Below are positions 33,315 through 43,630 of a stretch of DNA of 57,793 nt, one piece after another. The notes below the pieces were generated by a model that saw only the letters and a program-made list of their open reading frames with translations, was not told the origin of the DNA and ran no database searches. Location: positions 1 to 57,793 of the forward strand of contig CALJGU010000058.1 of NCBI GenBank assembly GCA_938075565.1. The letters run 5' to 3'. Each line of letters opens with the position of its first letter. Position 1 is the first letter of the stretch. This DNA comes from an uncultured Opitutales bacterium (GTDB taxonomy: Bacteria; Verrucomicrobiota; Verrucomicrobiia; Opitutales; UBA2995). A program made the position numbers and the translations under genes.

Positions 33315-35867
33315 ATGAATGGTAGTACCCTTTGGAAACTTATTCTCTCCGCACTCGTAGTATTCGTTGCGGTTCTTTATCTTATTCCTTACGAAGACAC
33401 GCCTTTTAAGGATTACATTCTTGAGGAATGTAACCAGGACCAGACGTTCATCGATTTGGTGAATGAAGCTGAGACAGCCTACGAGAATGACGAGGCATAC
33501 AGCATTTACGCAGGACTGAAAAATATCGGTCTGGAGCGTGAAATCGATCTGTCCCAGTATTTTCCTAACTTGATCTTGGAGTCCAGCTTGCGCAATATCG
33601 AGCGACGCAACGGAGTGTTGCTTGATGAGCTACTCAAGCGGTCAAAGGCAAGACTTCAGCCCGGCTTGGATCTGAAGGGTGGGGTCGTATTTGTCTTCGA
33701 ACTCAACCTCGATCCAGATGTCCCGGAATATCAGCGGGATGGTGACCTCTCCAAGGCGATCGATATCCTGAGTAAACGTGTAAACTCCCTCGGTATGACC
33801 GAACCGGTGATTCGCACTACTGGCAGCAATCGAATCGAAATTCAGCTCCCCGGTGTATCCACCACGGAGAATCCGGAAATCACCGACTTTATTGTTAAGC
33901 CAGCTCGACTCGAGTTTCGCCAAGTTCATCGCTCTCAGACTCCCAGCGGTCCCAATGATCGAAATGCTCCCGTCGGTTACGAAGTCAAGGCCCTCGATCG
34001 CGAGGACAACATGGGTGCCATTCAAACGAGTTACCTCTATGTGAAACGAATTCCCGATATCAAAGGAGAGGCCATCGATTCGGCTCGCGCCGCGATTGCT
34101 GAATTCGGCGGTTTTGAAATCCATATGGACTTTACGTCCGAAGGGGGAAATCAGTTTGAGCAGCTTACTCGCGAAATTGCTAACGGTAACCAGCAGACAA
34201 ACACCTTAGGTCTTTTAGCCATCACTCTGGATGGAGAGCTTCTTACCGCACCCAGCGTTAGAGCTGCCATTCCAGGAGGATCTGCACGGATCACAGGTCA
34301 ATTTACTCAACGTGAAGCAGAACAAATTGCGAACGGATTGAATAATCCACTCGATGTGGAACTACGCATCGCAGAGATGTATGAAGTCGGTCCTACCATG
34401 GCCGAAGATTCTGTGAAGTCTGGTAAACAGGCTTTCATCATCGGTGCCGCCGTCGTGGTGCTCTTCATGTTAATATACTACATGGTTGCAGGTATTGTGG
34501 CTCTGCTTTCCGTACTCTTTAACCTGATCATTGTTCTCGGAACTCTTTCGAGTCTGGGGGCAACCGTCACCCTGCCTGGTGTTGCGGCCTTGGTCCTCAC
34601 CGTCGGTATGGCAGTTGATGCCAATATTCTGATATACGAACGGATTCGCGAAGAGCTTAGAGCGGGCAAGACGCTGAAAAACTCATTGTTGGGGGGATTT
34701 GAAAAAGCTTTCTCCACCATTGTGGATGCCAACGTTACGACGTTGATTACGGCCTTCATCCTGATTCAGTTCGGAACCGGACCGGTAAAAGGTTTTGGTG
34801 TAACACTCGCTGTCGGTATCGGAGCAACCATGTTTGGTGCGCTGATCATCAGTCGCGTATTACTTGATCTGCTTATCAACACCGAGATCGTGAAGCGCAT
34901 GCTCACTGTTTCCCTATTCAAAGAGAAGACAACGATCCCATTCCTCAACTATCGGAAGTATGCTTTTGTGAGCTCTTGGCTGATTGTAGCAGTTGGAATC
35001 GGTATGGCTGTTTATAAAGGTAATGATATCTATGGTATCGACTTCACGGGAGGAGACGAGATCTCCATGCACTTTGAACAAGAGCTATCTGTCGCTGAGA
35101 TAAATGCGGTAGCCGCCGAGTTGGGTATCACCGAAGTAGGTGTAACTATCCAAACGCCACTAGGTGCCAATACGGATCCGGTTTTGAAAATCGCTACTGC
35201 ATTTGATCAGGGTGACATCCTATGGAAAGCGCTTGAATCAAAATTTTCTGACCGTGGCTTAGATCTTTTGGGAACCAACCAAATCGGTCCCACCGTGGGT
35301 AAGGAGATTCAGTTCAATGCCTTCCTTTCTATTGGTATCGCGCTGGTGTGTATTCTTTTATACGTAGGTCTTCGATTCGAAGTTGGTTTTGGAGTGGGCG
35401 CTGTTGTTGCTACGGTGCATGACTTGTTCATGACGATTGGTATTTTCGTGCTTTTCGACAATCAGTTCTCAGCACCGATGGTCGCTGCCTTGCTGATGAT
35501 CGTCGGTTACTCCTTGAATGATACGATCGTAGTATTTGACCGTATTCGCGAGGAGCTGGATCTGAATCCAGGGCTCAAACTGAATCAGGTCGTCAATCTT
35601 GCGATCAATCGTACCTTGTCTCGAACAGTTCTTACTTCCTTAACGACCTTGCTGGTGACGGTGTCACTGCTTGTCTTCGGTACTGGAGTGATCCGTGATT
35701 TTGCCTTCACCTTTGTGGTGGGTATTCTAACTGGAACCTTTTCTTCCATCTTCATTGCTAGTCCCGTCTTCTATTGGTGGCACAAGGGTGATCGTCGCCA
35801 TGTTGAATCTCATGCTGACGTTCTGCCCAAGTATGAGTGGGAGGCCGGTAGCAAGCCCAAGAGTTGA
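33315..35867 (+). CDS. secDF: fused protein-export membrane protein SecDF
   Basis: SecD and SecF in one 850-residue polypeptide. SecDF uses the proton gradient to pull translocated proteins out of the SecYEG channel. The SecD part has an N-terminal helix, the DLKGG motif at residue 119, periplasmic P1 domains (AIDILSKRVNSLGMTEP; GSARITGQFTQREAEQIAN) and a helix bundle with VGMAVDANILIYERIREE near 430-450. The SecF part begins near 545 and shows GIDFTGGDE and VGYSLNDTIVVFDRIREEL near 735-755. The region between residues 25 and 110 (rich in Glu, Asp, Asn) is longer than in E. coli SecD. It overlaps recJ by four bases. Confidence 0.95.
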   Translation: MNGSTLWKLILSALVVFVAVLYLIPYEDTPFKDYILEECNQDQTFIDLVNEAETAYENDEAYSIYAGLKNIGLEREIDLSQYFPNLILESSLRNIERRNGVLLDELLKRSKARLQPGLDLKGGVVFVFELNLDPDVPEYQRDGDLSKAIDILSKRVNSLGMTEPVIRTTGSNRIEIQLPGVSTTENPEITDFIVKPARLEFRQVHRSQTPSGPNDRNAPVGYEVKALDREDNMGAIQTSYLYVKRIPDIKGEAIDSARAAIAEFGGFEIHMDFTSEGGNQFEQLTREIANGNQQTNTLGLLAITLDGELLTAPSVRAAIPGGSARITGQFTQREAEQIANGLNNPLDVELRIAEMYEVGPTMAEDSVKSGKQAFIIGAAVVVLFMLIYYMVAGIVALLSVLFNLIIVLGTLSSLGATVTLPGVAALVLTVGMAVDANILIYERIREELRAGKTLKNSLLGGFEKAFSTIVDANVTTLITAFILIQFGTGPVKGFGVTLAVGIGATMFGALIISRVLLDLLINTEIVKRMLTVSLFKEKTTIPFLNYRKYAFVSSWLIVAVGIGMAVYKGNDIYGIDFTGGDEISMHFEQELSVAEINAVAAELGITEVGVTIQTPLGANTDPVLKIATAFDQGDILWKALESKFSDRGLDLLGTNQIGPTVGKEIQFNAFLSIGIALVCILLYVGLRFEVGFGVGAVVATVHDLFMTIGIFVLFDNQFSAPMVAALLMIVGYSLNDTIVVFDRIREELDLNPGLKLNQVVNLAINRTLSRTVLTSLTTLLVTVSLLVFGTGVIRDFAFTFVVGILTGTFSSIFIASPVFYWWHKGDRRHVESHADVLPKYEWEAGSKPKS

Positions 35868-37585
35868 GGAAAGTGGAGTGGCGAAATGCATCCGTTCCAG
35901 AACGGAAAGTAAACCATTTCGCTAAATCACTCGGTGTACCCAAGCTAATCGCCCAGCTTCTGGCGCGGTTGGATATCGAAGAGCCTGAGGACGCGCATGC
36001 GTTTTTGCATCCGCGACTAAAGCACTTGGATGACCCCTTCCGGATGTCTCATCTAGAAGAGGCTGTTGATCGGGTGCGCAAAGCCATGGCTGCCAACGAG
36101 CGGATCGTTATCGTTGGCGATTACGATGTCGATGGTGTGACCAGCACCGCATTGCTAGTTCATTCACTTAATCGTTTTGGAGTATTCCCCGAGTATACCG
36201 TTCCACAACGACAAGAGGAGGGCTATGGGCTTTCCCGAGCCGTTATCGATCGAGCTTTGGACGGTAAACCAGCTGGGTTGCTGATCGCGGTGGATTGCGG
36301 CACGAATTCAATTGAAGAGGTTCATCATGCCAAGGCCCAAGGTACGGATGTTATCATTATCGACCATCATCGCAGTACCGCTGAAGAGCCCAATCCTGCC
36401 ATACTTGTAAACCCGCATGTGAATGATGGGGCCGACGAACCATGGAAGAATCTGTGTTCTGTCGGGTTGGTTTTTAAATTGGTTCATGGCATTGTGAAAG
36501 CCCTTCGCCAAGATGGAGATCCCACAGCATTTAAAATCGAACTCAAAGAGTATCTCGACTTGGTGGCCATGGGGACCATCGCTGATCTGGTTCCTCTCGT
36601 TGGAGAGAATCGGATACTGGCTCACCGTGGATTAAAAGCACTGGAGTGCACACGGCGAGAAGGGCTGCATGCGCTGTTTCATGTATCAGGAATGGAGATC
36701 GGGCGAACCATCATGTCTACCGATATTTCCTTCAAGCTTGGGCCGCGGATCAACGCAAGTGGTCGATTGGCGAATGCCGAGATGACGGTCAAAATGTTGC
36801 TCAGTCAAAATTTGCCCCAATGTCTCGATATGGCCAAGCAACTGGACGGCATGAACAAAGAGCGCCAAGGGATTGAGAGAGCGATCGTTGAGGAGGCAGA
36901 TGAGTATATTGAAAACCATTTGCAAGGAGCGCATGGCTATGTGCTTCACAATCCTAATTGGCATCCAGGTGTCGTTGGGATTGTTGCAGGGCGTATCTCT
37001 CGTATGCACAGTGTTCCTACCATCGTGTTGGGAAAAGAAGGGGCGCTTGCGAAAGGATCCGGTAGAAGTGTTCCTGGCGTTAATCTAGTAGAGGTGCTTG
37101 GTGAATGTTCAGAGCTCCTTGAAAGTTGGGGTGGTCATCCGATGGCGACTGGAGTTTCGCTACCCCTCGAAAACGTAGAGGTATTTCAAGCAGCGTTCGA
37201 TGCTGGAGTTAAGCGTGCTTTGGAAGGGGACTACTTTGAACCTGAAATTGAAATTGCCGCTTTCATTTCGCCCGATGACCTATGCCGGGATTTTATGGAT
37301 AACCTGTCCATGATGTACCCGTTTGGCGAAGGTAACCCCGAGCCCGTATTTGGTTTGCGAAGAGTACAGCTTGCTCAATGTCCTGAAATCTTTGGCACCG
37401 GGCACTATCGATTTTGTCTGCGTTCAAGCAAAGGAGCTTACCTATCGGGTGTGGCCTGGAAAAAGGCCGACAATCTCCCTCCCTCGGATCGACATCTAGA
37501 CCTGGCTATAAAAGTAGCGTGGAACGTCTACAATGGTCGTCGGTCACTTCAAATGGAGCTGCTCGATTGGAAACCTAATAACTAG
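35864..37585 (+). CDS. recJ: single-stranded-DNA-specific exonuclease RecJ
   Basis: A 5'-3' ssDNA exonuclease for recombination and mismatch or base-excision repair. The 573-residue protein contains the DHH phosphoesterase motifs VGDYDVDGVTSTALLV, AVDCGTNS and IIDHHRS, then the DHHA1 domain with GVVGIVAGRISRM and GKGSGRSVPG-type residues (KGSGRSVPGVNLVEVL; GGHPMATG), and a C-terminal OB-like domain (about 460-573). The frame opens with TTG at 35864, inside the secDF stop; a GTG three codons later (35873) is equally possible. Because of the overlap, translation is probably coupled to secDF. It converges with the DUF4340 gene, 15 bp away. Confidence 0.95.
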   Translation: MRKVEWRNASVPERKVNHFAKSLGVPKLIAQLLARLDIEEPEDAHAFLHPRLKHLDDPFRMSHLEEAVDRVRKAMAANERIVIVGDYDVDGVTSTALLVHSLNRFGVFPEYTVPQRQEEGYGLSRAVIDRALDGKPAGLLIAVDCGTNSIEEVHHAKAQGTDVIIIDHHRSTAEEPNPAILVNPHVNDGADEPWKNLCSVGLVFKLVHGIVKALRQDGDPTAFKIELKEYLDLVAMGTIADLVPLVGENRILAHRGLKALECTRREGLHALFHVSGMEIGRTIMSTDISFKLGPRINASGRLANAEMTVKMLLSQNLPQCLDMAKQLDGMNKERQGIERAIVEEADEYIENHLQGAHGYVLHNPNWHPGVVGIVAGRISRMHSVPTIVLGKEGALAKGSGRSVPGVNLVEVLGECSELLESWGGHPMATGVSLPLENVEVFQAAFDAGVKRALEGDYFEPEIEIAAFISPDDLCRDFMDNLSMMYPFGEGNPEPVFGLRRVQLAQCPEIFGTGHYRFCLRSSKGAYLSGVAWKKADNLPPSDRHLDLAIKVAWNVYNGRRSLQMELLDWKPNN

Positions 37586-37600
37586 CAGACTTGAACTAGC

Positions 37601-38854
37601 TTAATTCTCTTCTGGATCCTCAGCAGGAGTTTCCTCTTCTTCACCTTCCTTCTTCGGAGGTATCACTTCAAAGATGACTGAATTGCCATCGATGTGCTGT
37701 TTGATCTCAGTTTGATTGGGATCTTTAGGCTCAGCTTCTACAACTGCTTCGACGACCTCTTCAATGGATGGTGCTGAGACGTTTCCAGGTGCCGGTGCGA
37801 CTTGCGCGGCGTTTTCAGTTTCCGCTGCAACATCTTCAGCCGGAAGATCGGCCACCTCGGATATCTCCAGAGGGATCCCTGTGAATGTATAAGATGAAGC
37901 CTGAAAAGCCAATCGACCCATTATGCCGTTGATAGCATGATCTGCCTGGCTGCTGGAAAGATTGAGATAAGTGACTGAGGGTGTAGGGCTGGTAGGAGCT
38001 TCCTCCCCTTCAGCAGGTTCTGGTGGTAGCTGCTGACTCATTTCTATCGTGATGGTTTCTCCAGAAAAGAGTGTGAGCTTCAAAGAACGGGTGTTCTTTT
38101 GGGCATCCTTCCAAGTTTGATTTTCTTCTTCGACCGCTCGTTCTGTAACTTCGGTAAATCTCAGATTCGTAAAGCGTCCGATCAATGAAGTGATCTCGGT
38201 TTGCTTAGGGATCCGTACGTCTACCGGAAGGGTGCTCACAAAGTCTTTGTCCTTGTCATCGCGACGCACGCCCCAGTCTCCATCTTCTAAAGAGAATTGA
38301 ATGCCTGCTACTTCGTCAGCTTGGAATTCATAGAGTGTTTTGGTGGCCCAATTGGAAGAGCTCGCATCAATGTAAGGGCTTTCAGAAGAAAGATAGGCCG
38401 TCTTTTCATGACCAAACACAAACGCTTTTCCACTATTGATGGATTTTCCGTAAGTGATTTCGAAAAGACTGTCTTCTGGCCCCGACATTAGCTTGAGCGT
38501 TCCCTGGGTCAGGTCGAGCCGTCCGAGACGGTCTTCACGAGCTGTGATCTTTCTACTAATGTCTGATTCAACCAGATCGCGAATCAAAGTATTGAGCTTC
38601 GCAAAGTCGGCGGGCAGATCGTAAAGCGAGCGGACCACCCAATTGTTAGAGCCTTCAAGCTCGACTACCACTTGTTCTCCATCTTTAGCGATTTCTACGC
38701 GTTTGACGTCTTTGAGAATGTCCTGATCGAAGACTTTGGTGCCTATGAGCGGATCATCTTCCGGTGTAGTGAGGGATGCATTACGAATGTAATAACCCAC
38801 CGATGTGGCAACTGCCAGACTGGCGGCAACGATAACTAATGTTCTTAGTTTCAT
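37601..38854 (-). CDS. DUF4340 membrane-anchored protein of the Gld-like ABC system
   Basis: From the ATG at 38854 the protein is 417 residues: one N-terminal membrane helix (LVIVAASLAVATSVGYYI) and a large extracytoplasmic part built of DUF4340 repeats (VKRVEIAKDGEQVVVEL; VAGIQFSLEDGDWGVRRDD). The last ~130 residues are acidic and rich in Pro, Glu and Ala. An upstream in-frame start would add 20 residues before the helix and is rejected. DUF4340 proteins are usually encoded with the auxiliary component of GldA/F/G-type ABC transporters, as here (13 bp after the gldG-like gene). Their biochemical role is not known. Confidence 0.85.
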   Translation of the reverse strand: MKLRTLVIVAASLAVATSVGYYIRNASLTTPEDDPLIGTKVFDQDILKDVKRVEIAKDGEQVVVELEGSNNWVVRSLYDLPADFAKLNTLIRDLVESDISRKITAREDRLGRLDLTQGTLKLMSGPEDSLFEITYGKSINSGKAFVFGHEKTAYLSSESPYIDASSSNWATKTLYEFQADEVAGIQFSLEDGDWGVRRDDKDKDFVSTLPVDVRIPKQTEITSLIGRFTNLRFTEVTERAVEEENQTWKDAQKNTRSLKLTLFSGETITIEMSQQLPPEPAEGEEAPTSPTPSVTYLNLSSSQADHAINGIMGRLAFQASSYTFTGIPLEISEVADLPAEDVAAETENAAQVAPAPGNVSAPSIEEVVEAVVEAEPKDPNQTEIKQHIDGNSVIFEVIPPKKEGEEEETPAEDPEEN

Positions 38855-38867
38855 AGGTGAAGCAAAT

Positions 38868-40733
38868 TTACTTTCGGTTATGACGACGGATAAAGAAGAG
38901 GATGCCAGCGGCAAAGACGATGCCCGGAATCACAGTTAAATTGGCTAATGCTAAATTGAATCCGAGACTCTCTACTTTCTCGCGTAGTTTCTTTCTAACC
39001 TCGCGGCGTTCACCGCGTTTTGCGGCGGCATTGGCTTGGAGTTCCTGGATTTCGGCGCGCAACTCTGGCGTTAAAATCAAGGAGTTGCCTCCTCCCTGTT
39101 GTGTTTGCAGTTCTCGGATCCTATTCTCGAATACCTGGACCTCATTGTTGAGTTCATCGAGTTTTTGTTGGTACTCGACCTGAGCATCTTGCTCAATTTC
39201 TTCAACCACCTTGAACGGCCGAATGGTATTTCCCCGAGGACGGATGGAGATCAGGTCCTGACTTCCAGACATGAACTCTATGGTGTTGGTAAGCAAATTG
39301 AGGTTGTCGTTCAACGGTTGGAACAAGGAACCGAAAATCCGTTGAACTGAAAATTGGTCCTGCAGCCAATCCGAATCGGCAACGACAAATAGGCTACTTG
39401 GAGCTGCGGATTCTGTGAGGTGGTTTGAATCGGCCTCTTCTGGTGCTGCCTCTGCTCCTTCTGGTGTCGGAGGTGTCGGTTTTCCTTCGGGAAAGGCAGA
39501 TTTAAGATTCCCGCGAACAAATCCTGCAATGGTCTCCTGACCTTCTGAAGCGGTCATGTTTTGAGTAAGTTGAACGGGATTGCGGATCTGGTTGGCCAGC
39601 ATGGCGAAGAGCTTTCCTGCTTGGTCAGATGATTGAACAAGTGGGATGATCTCGATGTCAGCGCCTTCTGCTTTGCCAAATGAACCGGGCTCAACCATGA
39701 GCAAAGAGTCTAGTTGCGAGAGGATAAACTCATTGGAGTTCAAGGCCGCTTCGTCTAGATTCAACCAGGTTGGCATTTGCATGGGACCGGCTTGCGTGCT
39801 GACTTGAGCCCCATTGTCCGCGTCGACCAGAATTTCCATGTCGTTGAAATCGATGCCATAAGCTGTGAAGAGCTGTCGAAGGTTGCTGGTCACTCCCTGA
39901 GGAGGTTGCCCCATCATCATTTGCTGCTGGTTCTGCTGAGCCTTCATGAAGTAGCTGGATGGATCCAGCGCTATGAAGGTGGGTTTCCCAGCCAGGACAT
40001 GTTGGTCGATGGCAAACAGCATTTGCTCATCCAGATTTTGCGGATGCACGACCATAAGAACATCCACGATCGAGGGCCAATCCGCTGGAGTATTGATCTG
40101 GGTGATCTCAAAGTTCTGGCGTAGTTGCTGAACGAATACCCAGTCTTGCCCACCGGGAGGTTGCCCGGGAAACATTTGAGGTGTTCCCACAACAGGGAGT
40201 CCAGTGATGATTCCGACTGTTGGCTTATCCCATTGCTGGACGGTGTATAGTGCCTTAGCGATGTCGTACTCGAGTGAGTTTTCTTTTTGGTAAGCGAAGA
40301 ACGGTACTGTCTCCTGATTATCCGCTTGGGTCAGAACCAAACCAAAAAAGAGATTCTGACCATTGCCCACTGGGTTGGGAGTAATCCCAGCAGTGGTGGC
40401 TGCCTCTTCTTCTTCGGTGTCCGGCTCGGGGTTTATGATGTTCAAGCGAATCATGCCATTGGATGCCGCCTCGAACTGCCGAAGCATTTCTTCCACTCGA
40501 GTCCCGTAATTCTTAAAGGAGATAGGGAGTCCGTCTACCGAGCGACTGAAGTAGAAATCGAAATCGACGCGTTCTTCCAACTTTTCGACCAGGACCTGGC
40601 TTCCTTTTGAAAGGGTGAAGAGTTTGCCGTCGGTAAAGTCCAGCTTCCAGCTAAACAGTCCAGCAAACATGTTGGTGAAAATGAGGATGAGTATGAGGAG
40701 GAATCCAGCGATAAACTTCTGTGATGTATTCAT
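38868..40733 (-). CDS. GldG-like auxiliary component of an ABC transporter
   Basis: A 621-residue protein with membrane helices at both ends and a large extracytoplasmic part between. Stretches typical of the GldG/ABC_transp_aux family are the N-terminal LDFTDGKLFTLSKGSQVLVEKL, KPTVGIITGLPVVG, WPSIVDVLMVVHPQNLDEQM and GKPTFIALDPSSYF, and FVVADSDWLQDQF. A coiled coil (about 510-585, EIEQDAQVEYQQKLDELNN onward) precedes the last helix. In Bacteroidetes GldG works with GldA and GldF in gliding; homologs in other phyla have no known gliding role. It lies 17 bp after the permease gene and 13 bp before the DUF4340 gene. Confidence 0.88.
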   Translation of the reverse strand: MNTSQKFIAGFLLILILIFTNMFAGLFSWKLDFTDGKLFTLSKGSQVLVEKLEERVDFDFYFSRSVDGLPISFKNYGTRVEEMLRQFEAASNGMIRLNIINPEPDTEEEEAATTAGITPNPVGNGQNLFFGLVLTQADNQETVPFFAYQKENSLEYDIAKALYTVQQWDKPTVGIITGLPVVGTPQMFPGQPPGGQDWVFVQQLRQNFEITQINTPADWPSIVDVLMVVHPQNLDEQMLFAIDQHVLAGKPTFIALDPSSYFMKAQQNQQQMMMGQPPQGVTSNLRQLFTAYGIDFNDMEILVDADNGAQVSTQAGPMQMPTWLNLDEAALNSNEFILSQLDSLLMVEPGSFGKAEGADIEIIPLVQSSDQAGKLFAMLANQIRNPVQLTQNMTASEGQETIAGFVRGNLKSAFPEGKPTPPTPEGAEAAPEEADSNHLTESAAPSSLFVVADSDWLQDQFSVQRIFGSLFQPLNDNLNLLTNTIEFMSGSQDLISIRPRGNTIRPFKVVEEIEQDAQVEYQQKLDELNNEVQVFENRIRELQTQQGGGNSLILTPELRAEIQELQANAAAKRGERREVRKKLREKVESLGFNLALANLTVIPGIVFAAGILFFIRRHNRK

Positions 40734-40750
40734 GTGTGAATCGCTTAGTA

Positions 40751-41470
40751 TTAACGTTCCAAGACCACGACGGTCATGAGTAGAGAGATGAAGGAAAGTG
40801 ACAGGAAGAACACCAGGTCCTTGAAGACTATCAGTCCACGGGTGAAACCGTTGAAGTGAGTGGTATAGCTGAAATTACTCAATGCATCTACCCACGAAAG
40901 AGGGAGGAAAGACAGGAAGTTGGTAAAGACCGACCACCCCAGAAATACCAGGCAAAGGTTGATAACGACGCTAATCACGAAGCTTATGACCTGGTTCTTA
41001 GTAAGGGCTGATGTGAAGGAGCAAACCGCGAGAAAGCTACCGGCCATGAGGAAGCAACCCAGATAACCGGTAAAGATGGGCCCCCAATCGGGATCTCCCA
41101 GGTAGCCGACCGTGAACATGAGTGGGAAGGTCAGAAATATGCCCACCGAAATAAACGCCCATCCTGCGAGGAACTTGCCAATGACTCCCTCCTGGATGAG
41201 AACGGGCAGTGTAAAAAGAAGCTCCCAAGTACCTGAGCGTTTTTCCTCTGCCCATAGTCGCATACCTACTGCTGAAATAAAGAAGGTGTAGATCCAGGGT
41301 TGCATGCTGAAGAAGACATCGAGCGATGCCACGCGCGAATCGAAAAAGCGGCCTAGGTAGAATGTAAGCCCTGACGACACGAACAGGAAGACTATGAGAA
41401 ATACATAAGCCACCGGAGATCGGAAGTAGCCGTAAAACTCGCGTTTGAAGACAGGTAGAATTTGTTTCAT
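40751..41470 (-). CDS. ABC-2 type permease, GldF-like
   Basis: A 239-residue membrane protein with six predicted helices. The N-terminal FKREFYGYFRSPVAYVFL and the following RFFDSRVASL, and the segment GMRLWAEEKRSGTWELLFTLP, are typical of ABC-2 permeases of the GldF/NosY group. It should form the channel half of the transporter with the ATPase encoded 35 bp upstream. What is moved is unknown. Confidence 0.9.
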   Translation of the reverse strand: MKQILPVFKREFYGYFRSPVAYVFLIVFLFVSSGLTFYLGRFFDSRVASLDVFFSMQPWIYTFFISAVGMRLWAEEKRSGTWELLFTLPVLIQEGVIGKFLAGWAFISVGIFLTFPLMFTVGYLGDPDWGPIFTGYLGCFLMAGSFLAVCSFTSALTKNQVISFVISVVINLCLVFLGWSVFTNFLSFLPLSWVDALSNFSYTTHFNGFTRGLIVFKDLVFFLSLSFISLLMTVVVLER

Positions 41471-41505
41471 ATCAAGCTCTATGAACTAAAAAAGTTGTGG
41501 AGAAT

Positions 41506-42423
41506 CTATTTAGTTAGTTCCCAGAAGACTTCGTCCAAGCCAACCGGTGTTTTTTCAAAATGGGAGATGTTCCATTCCTTGTCCCGGCAGACTTTCAGTA
41601 CAAGTGATTCGATTGACTGTTTGTTTTTGGGATAAATTTCAACGGCCCCCTCATTGATTTCCGCACTGGAAACTTCAGGCAGCTCTTTGAGAGTTTCACG
41701 AACAACTTCCAAATCGATGTCTTTGACTTCCAGCTTGAGTGCATTGTACTTTGGATTGCGCTTAAGCAGGGATTCGGGGGTCTCATCCGCAATGACTTCA
41801 CCTTTGGCAATGATGATTACGCGTGAGCAAAGGGCGTGAACTTCTTCTAGAATGTGAGTGGATAGGATGATGGCTTTATCTTTGGCCATAGTCCGAATGA
41901 TTTTGCGGACTTCCTTTTTCTGATTCGGGTCCAGACCGTCTGTCGGCTCATCAAGAATGAGGACAGGAGGATCGTGAAGGATTGCCTGAGCAAAACCGAC
42001 ACGCTGCTTGAAACCTTTGCTTAAGGTTTCAATGGATTGGTGCCTTACTTTGTTCAGGCGGCAGAGGTCGCAGGCATGGTCTATTTTGTCTTCCCGAATA
42101 GTCGGGTCATCGTAGCCGCGTATTTCAGCAATAAATATAAGAAACTCCTCAACTGTCATTTCGCCGTAGACCGGACCGTTCTCGGGCATGTAGCCGATCC
42201 GTTCTTTTACAGCTACCGGGTGATCCTGCACATTGAGCCCATCAACCAGGACGATGCCCGAAGTGGGCCGGACAAAGCCAGTGATCATTTTCATGGTGGT
42301 AGACTTACCGGCACCGTTGGGTCCTAGAAATCCTAGGATTTCGCCTCGGTTGACGTCAAAATTGACTCCATTGACTGCGTTGATGGATCCGTAACTCTTG
42401 TGAAGGGATTGGACTTCAATCAT
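41506..42423 (-). CDS. ABC transporter ATP-binding protein, GldA-like
   Basis: A 305-residue ABC ATPase. Walker A is GPNGAGKST at residues 34-42, the signature is LSKGFKQRVGFAQAI, and Walker B is VLILDEPTDGLDPNQ, followed by the switch His in LSTHILEEV. A C-terminal ~85-residue domain (from about 220) is typical of ABC-2 exporter ATPases of the CcmA/GldA type. First gene of a four-gene operon: ATPase, permease, GldG-like and DUF4340. Confidence 0.93.
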   Translation of the reverse strand: MIEVQSLHKSYGSINAVNGVNFDVNRGEILGFLGPNGAGKSTTMKMITGFVRPTSGIVLVDGLNVQDHPVAVKERIGYMPENGPVYGEMTVEEFLIFIAEIRGYDDPTIREDKIDHACDLCRLNKVRHQSIETLSKGFKQRVGFAQAILHDPPVLILDEPTDGLDPNQKKEVRKIIRTMAKDKAIILSTHILEEVHALCSRVIIIAKGEVIADETPESLLKRNPKYNALKLEVKDIDLEVVRETLKELPEVSSAEINEGAVEIYPKNKQSIESLVLKVCRDKEWNISHFEKTPVGLDEVFWELTK

Positions 42424-42518
42424 AGTTGTCTAAGGGCTTCTTAAGGGTAGTTAAGAAATTAGTTTCTAGAAAAATGTTCCGAGAAGAAAAGCAAAATTTT
42501 CAGTTATCTACGAAGTAA

Positions 42519-43553
42519 TTACTGTTCCTTCTCATTCTTTTCTTCAAACATGGTATCCTGCTCTAATTGTGGCTCAAGATTTGGGGCTTCGTTTTTGTGA
42601 ATGTGCCGTGGAGGCTTTCCTACTTTCCTAGACAGAGCGTGTTCGCGATCTTCGACGATTTGATCGCATATGGCACAGACATGCATCTTCATCCACATCC
42701 CTGTGTTACTGGTTTCTTCGAAATTGGTGGGGCCGTAGGCATGGATCCGGTTATTTTGAAGCAGGCGATCATTTTGCGCAAATTCCTCCTGCGAACCTTG
42801 ATCGTAGACCGCGAAGGTCTTGCCGCCATTGTTTTTCACAACGGAGAAGACGGGGATATCGCTGGGTCCATCAGCCACATATATCATGTTGCGAAATGGT
42901 ACCCGCCGATCTGAGTGCTTAATGTTGGAGTTGACGTTGATTTCCGGGTTCTTGTTACACCCCTTATTGATCTCAAATATGTAACGCGTTTTGATCGTGT
43001 TATCGATGACCACACCGATTTGGGAAATATCGGGGTCGTGATGGAGGCTCAGATCCTGTTGATCCAAGTAGTGCGGAAGGAAGGGCTCTTCGATAAACTC
43101 ACAACCGTAAATGTTTTCCACGAAAGGAGCTATGATACTTCCACGAATCATGGATGCCAGGCCCGTGCTGATAATATAGTGCTCCAAACGTATGTCCTGC
43201 TTCTTATACTCTTCCTTTAGGGTGACCAGGTTTTGCAGGGATTTGAAGAACTTTGGCAGGCCTGGGTTAAATACGAGCTCCTTCCCAAGCTCTTCCAGAA
43301 CCCCATTGGTTAATCCCTTAATAACTCCACTTCGCACATAGGACAGCAGGTGGTTGAGATAAATAGTGTCGGGAGAAACGGTGAGCCCACGTTTTTTATA
43401 GGCGTTCGGGAGTTCATTAACCTCCTCCCAAAAGCGTTTTTCGTTGATGCCAAATTTTTTGAAGAGGGGCTGTTGCATGTAGCCCGGGATAAGGGTTTTG
43501 TCGAAATCCCAGATGCATGCGACAACGTTTTGCGTGTATAGGCTTGTTTCCAT
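42519..43553 (-). CDS. HAD-superfamily hydrolase
   Basis: A 344-residue HAD-type protein. Motif I is [13 protein letters not shown] near residues 14-26 with the two catalytic aspartates; motif II lies at [12 protein letters not shown]; motif III/IV is [20 protein letters not shown] with the Mg2+ ligands. The cap is large, inserted between motif I and II (about 30-125), and the C-terminus (about 290-344) is polar with a CAICD cysteine pair. The substrate is not predictable; phosphoserine-phosphatase-like relatives exist. It is divergent from prfA, with 77 bp between their starts. Confidence 0.85.
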   Translation of the reverse strand: METSLYTQNVVACIWDFDKTLIPGYMQQPLFKKFGINEKRFWEEVNELPNAYKKRGLTVSPDTIYLNHLLSYVRSGVIKGLTNGVLEELGKELVFNPGLPKFFKSLQNLVTLKEEYKKQDIRLEHYIISTGLASMIRGSIIAPFVENIYGCEFIEEPFLPHYLDQQDLSLHHDPDISQIGVVIDNTIKTRYIFEINKGCNKNPEINVNSNIKHSDRRVPFRNMIYVADGPSDIPVFSVVKNNGGKTFAVYDQGSQEEFAQNDRLLQNNRIHAYGPTNFEETSNTGMWMKMHVCAICDQIVEDREHALSRKVGKPPRHIHKNEAPNLEPQLEQDTMFEEKNEKEQ

Positions 43554-43630
43554 TTAAAAGAGCACCCATTTATACGGATTGCCTAACAAAACTCCACTTA
43601 TTTAATCAGCACGAAATTAACCCCCACCTC

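Noticed and set aside
43517-43630. Upstream extension of prfA
   Set aside because: The frame is open but overlaps the divergent HAD gene and shows no RF1 similarity before the ATG at 43631.
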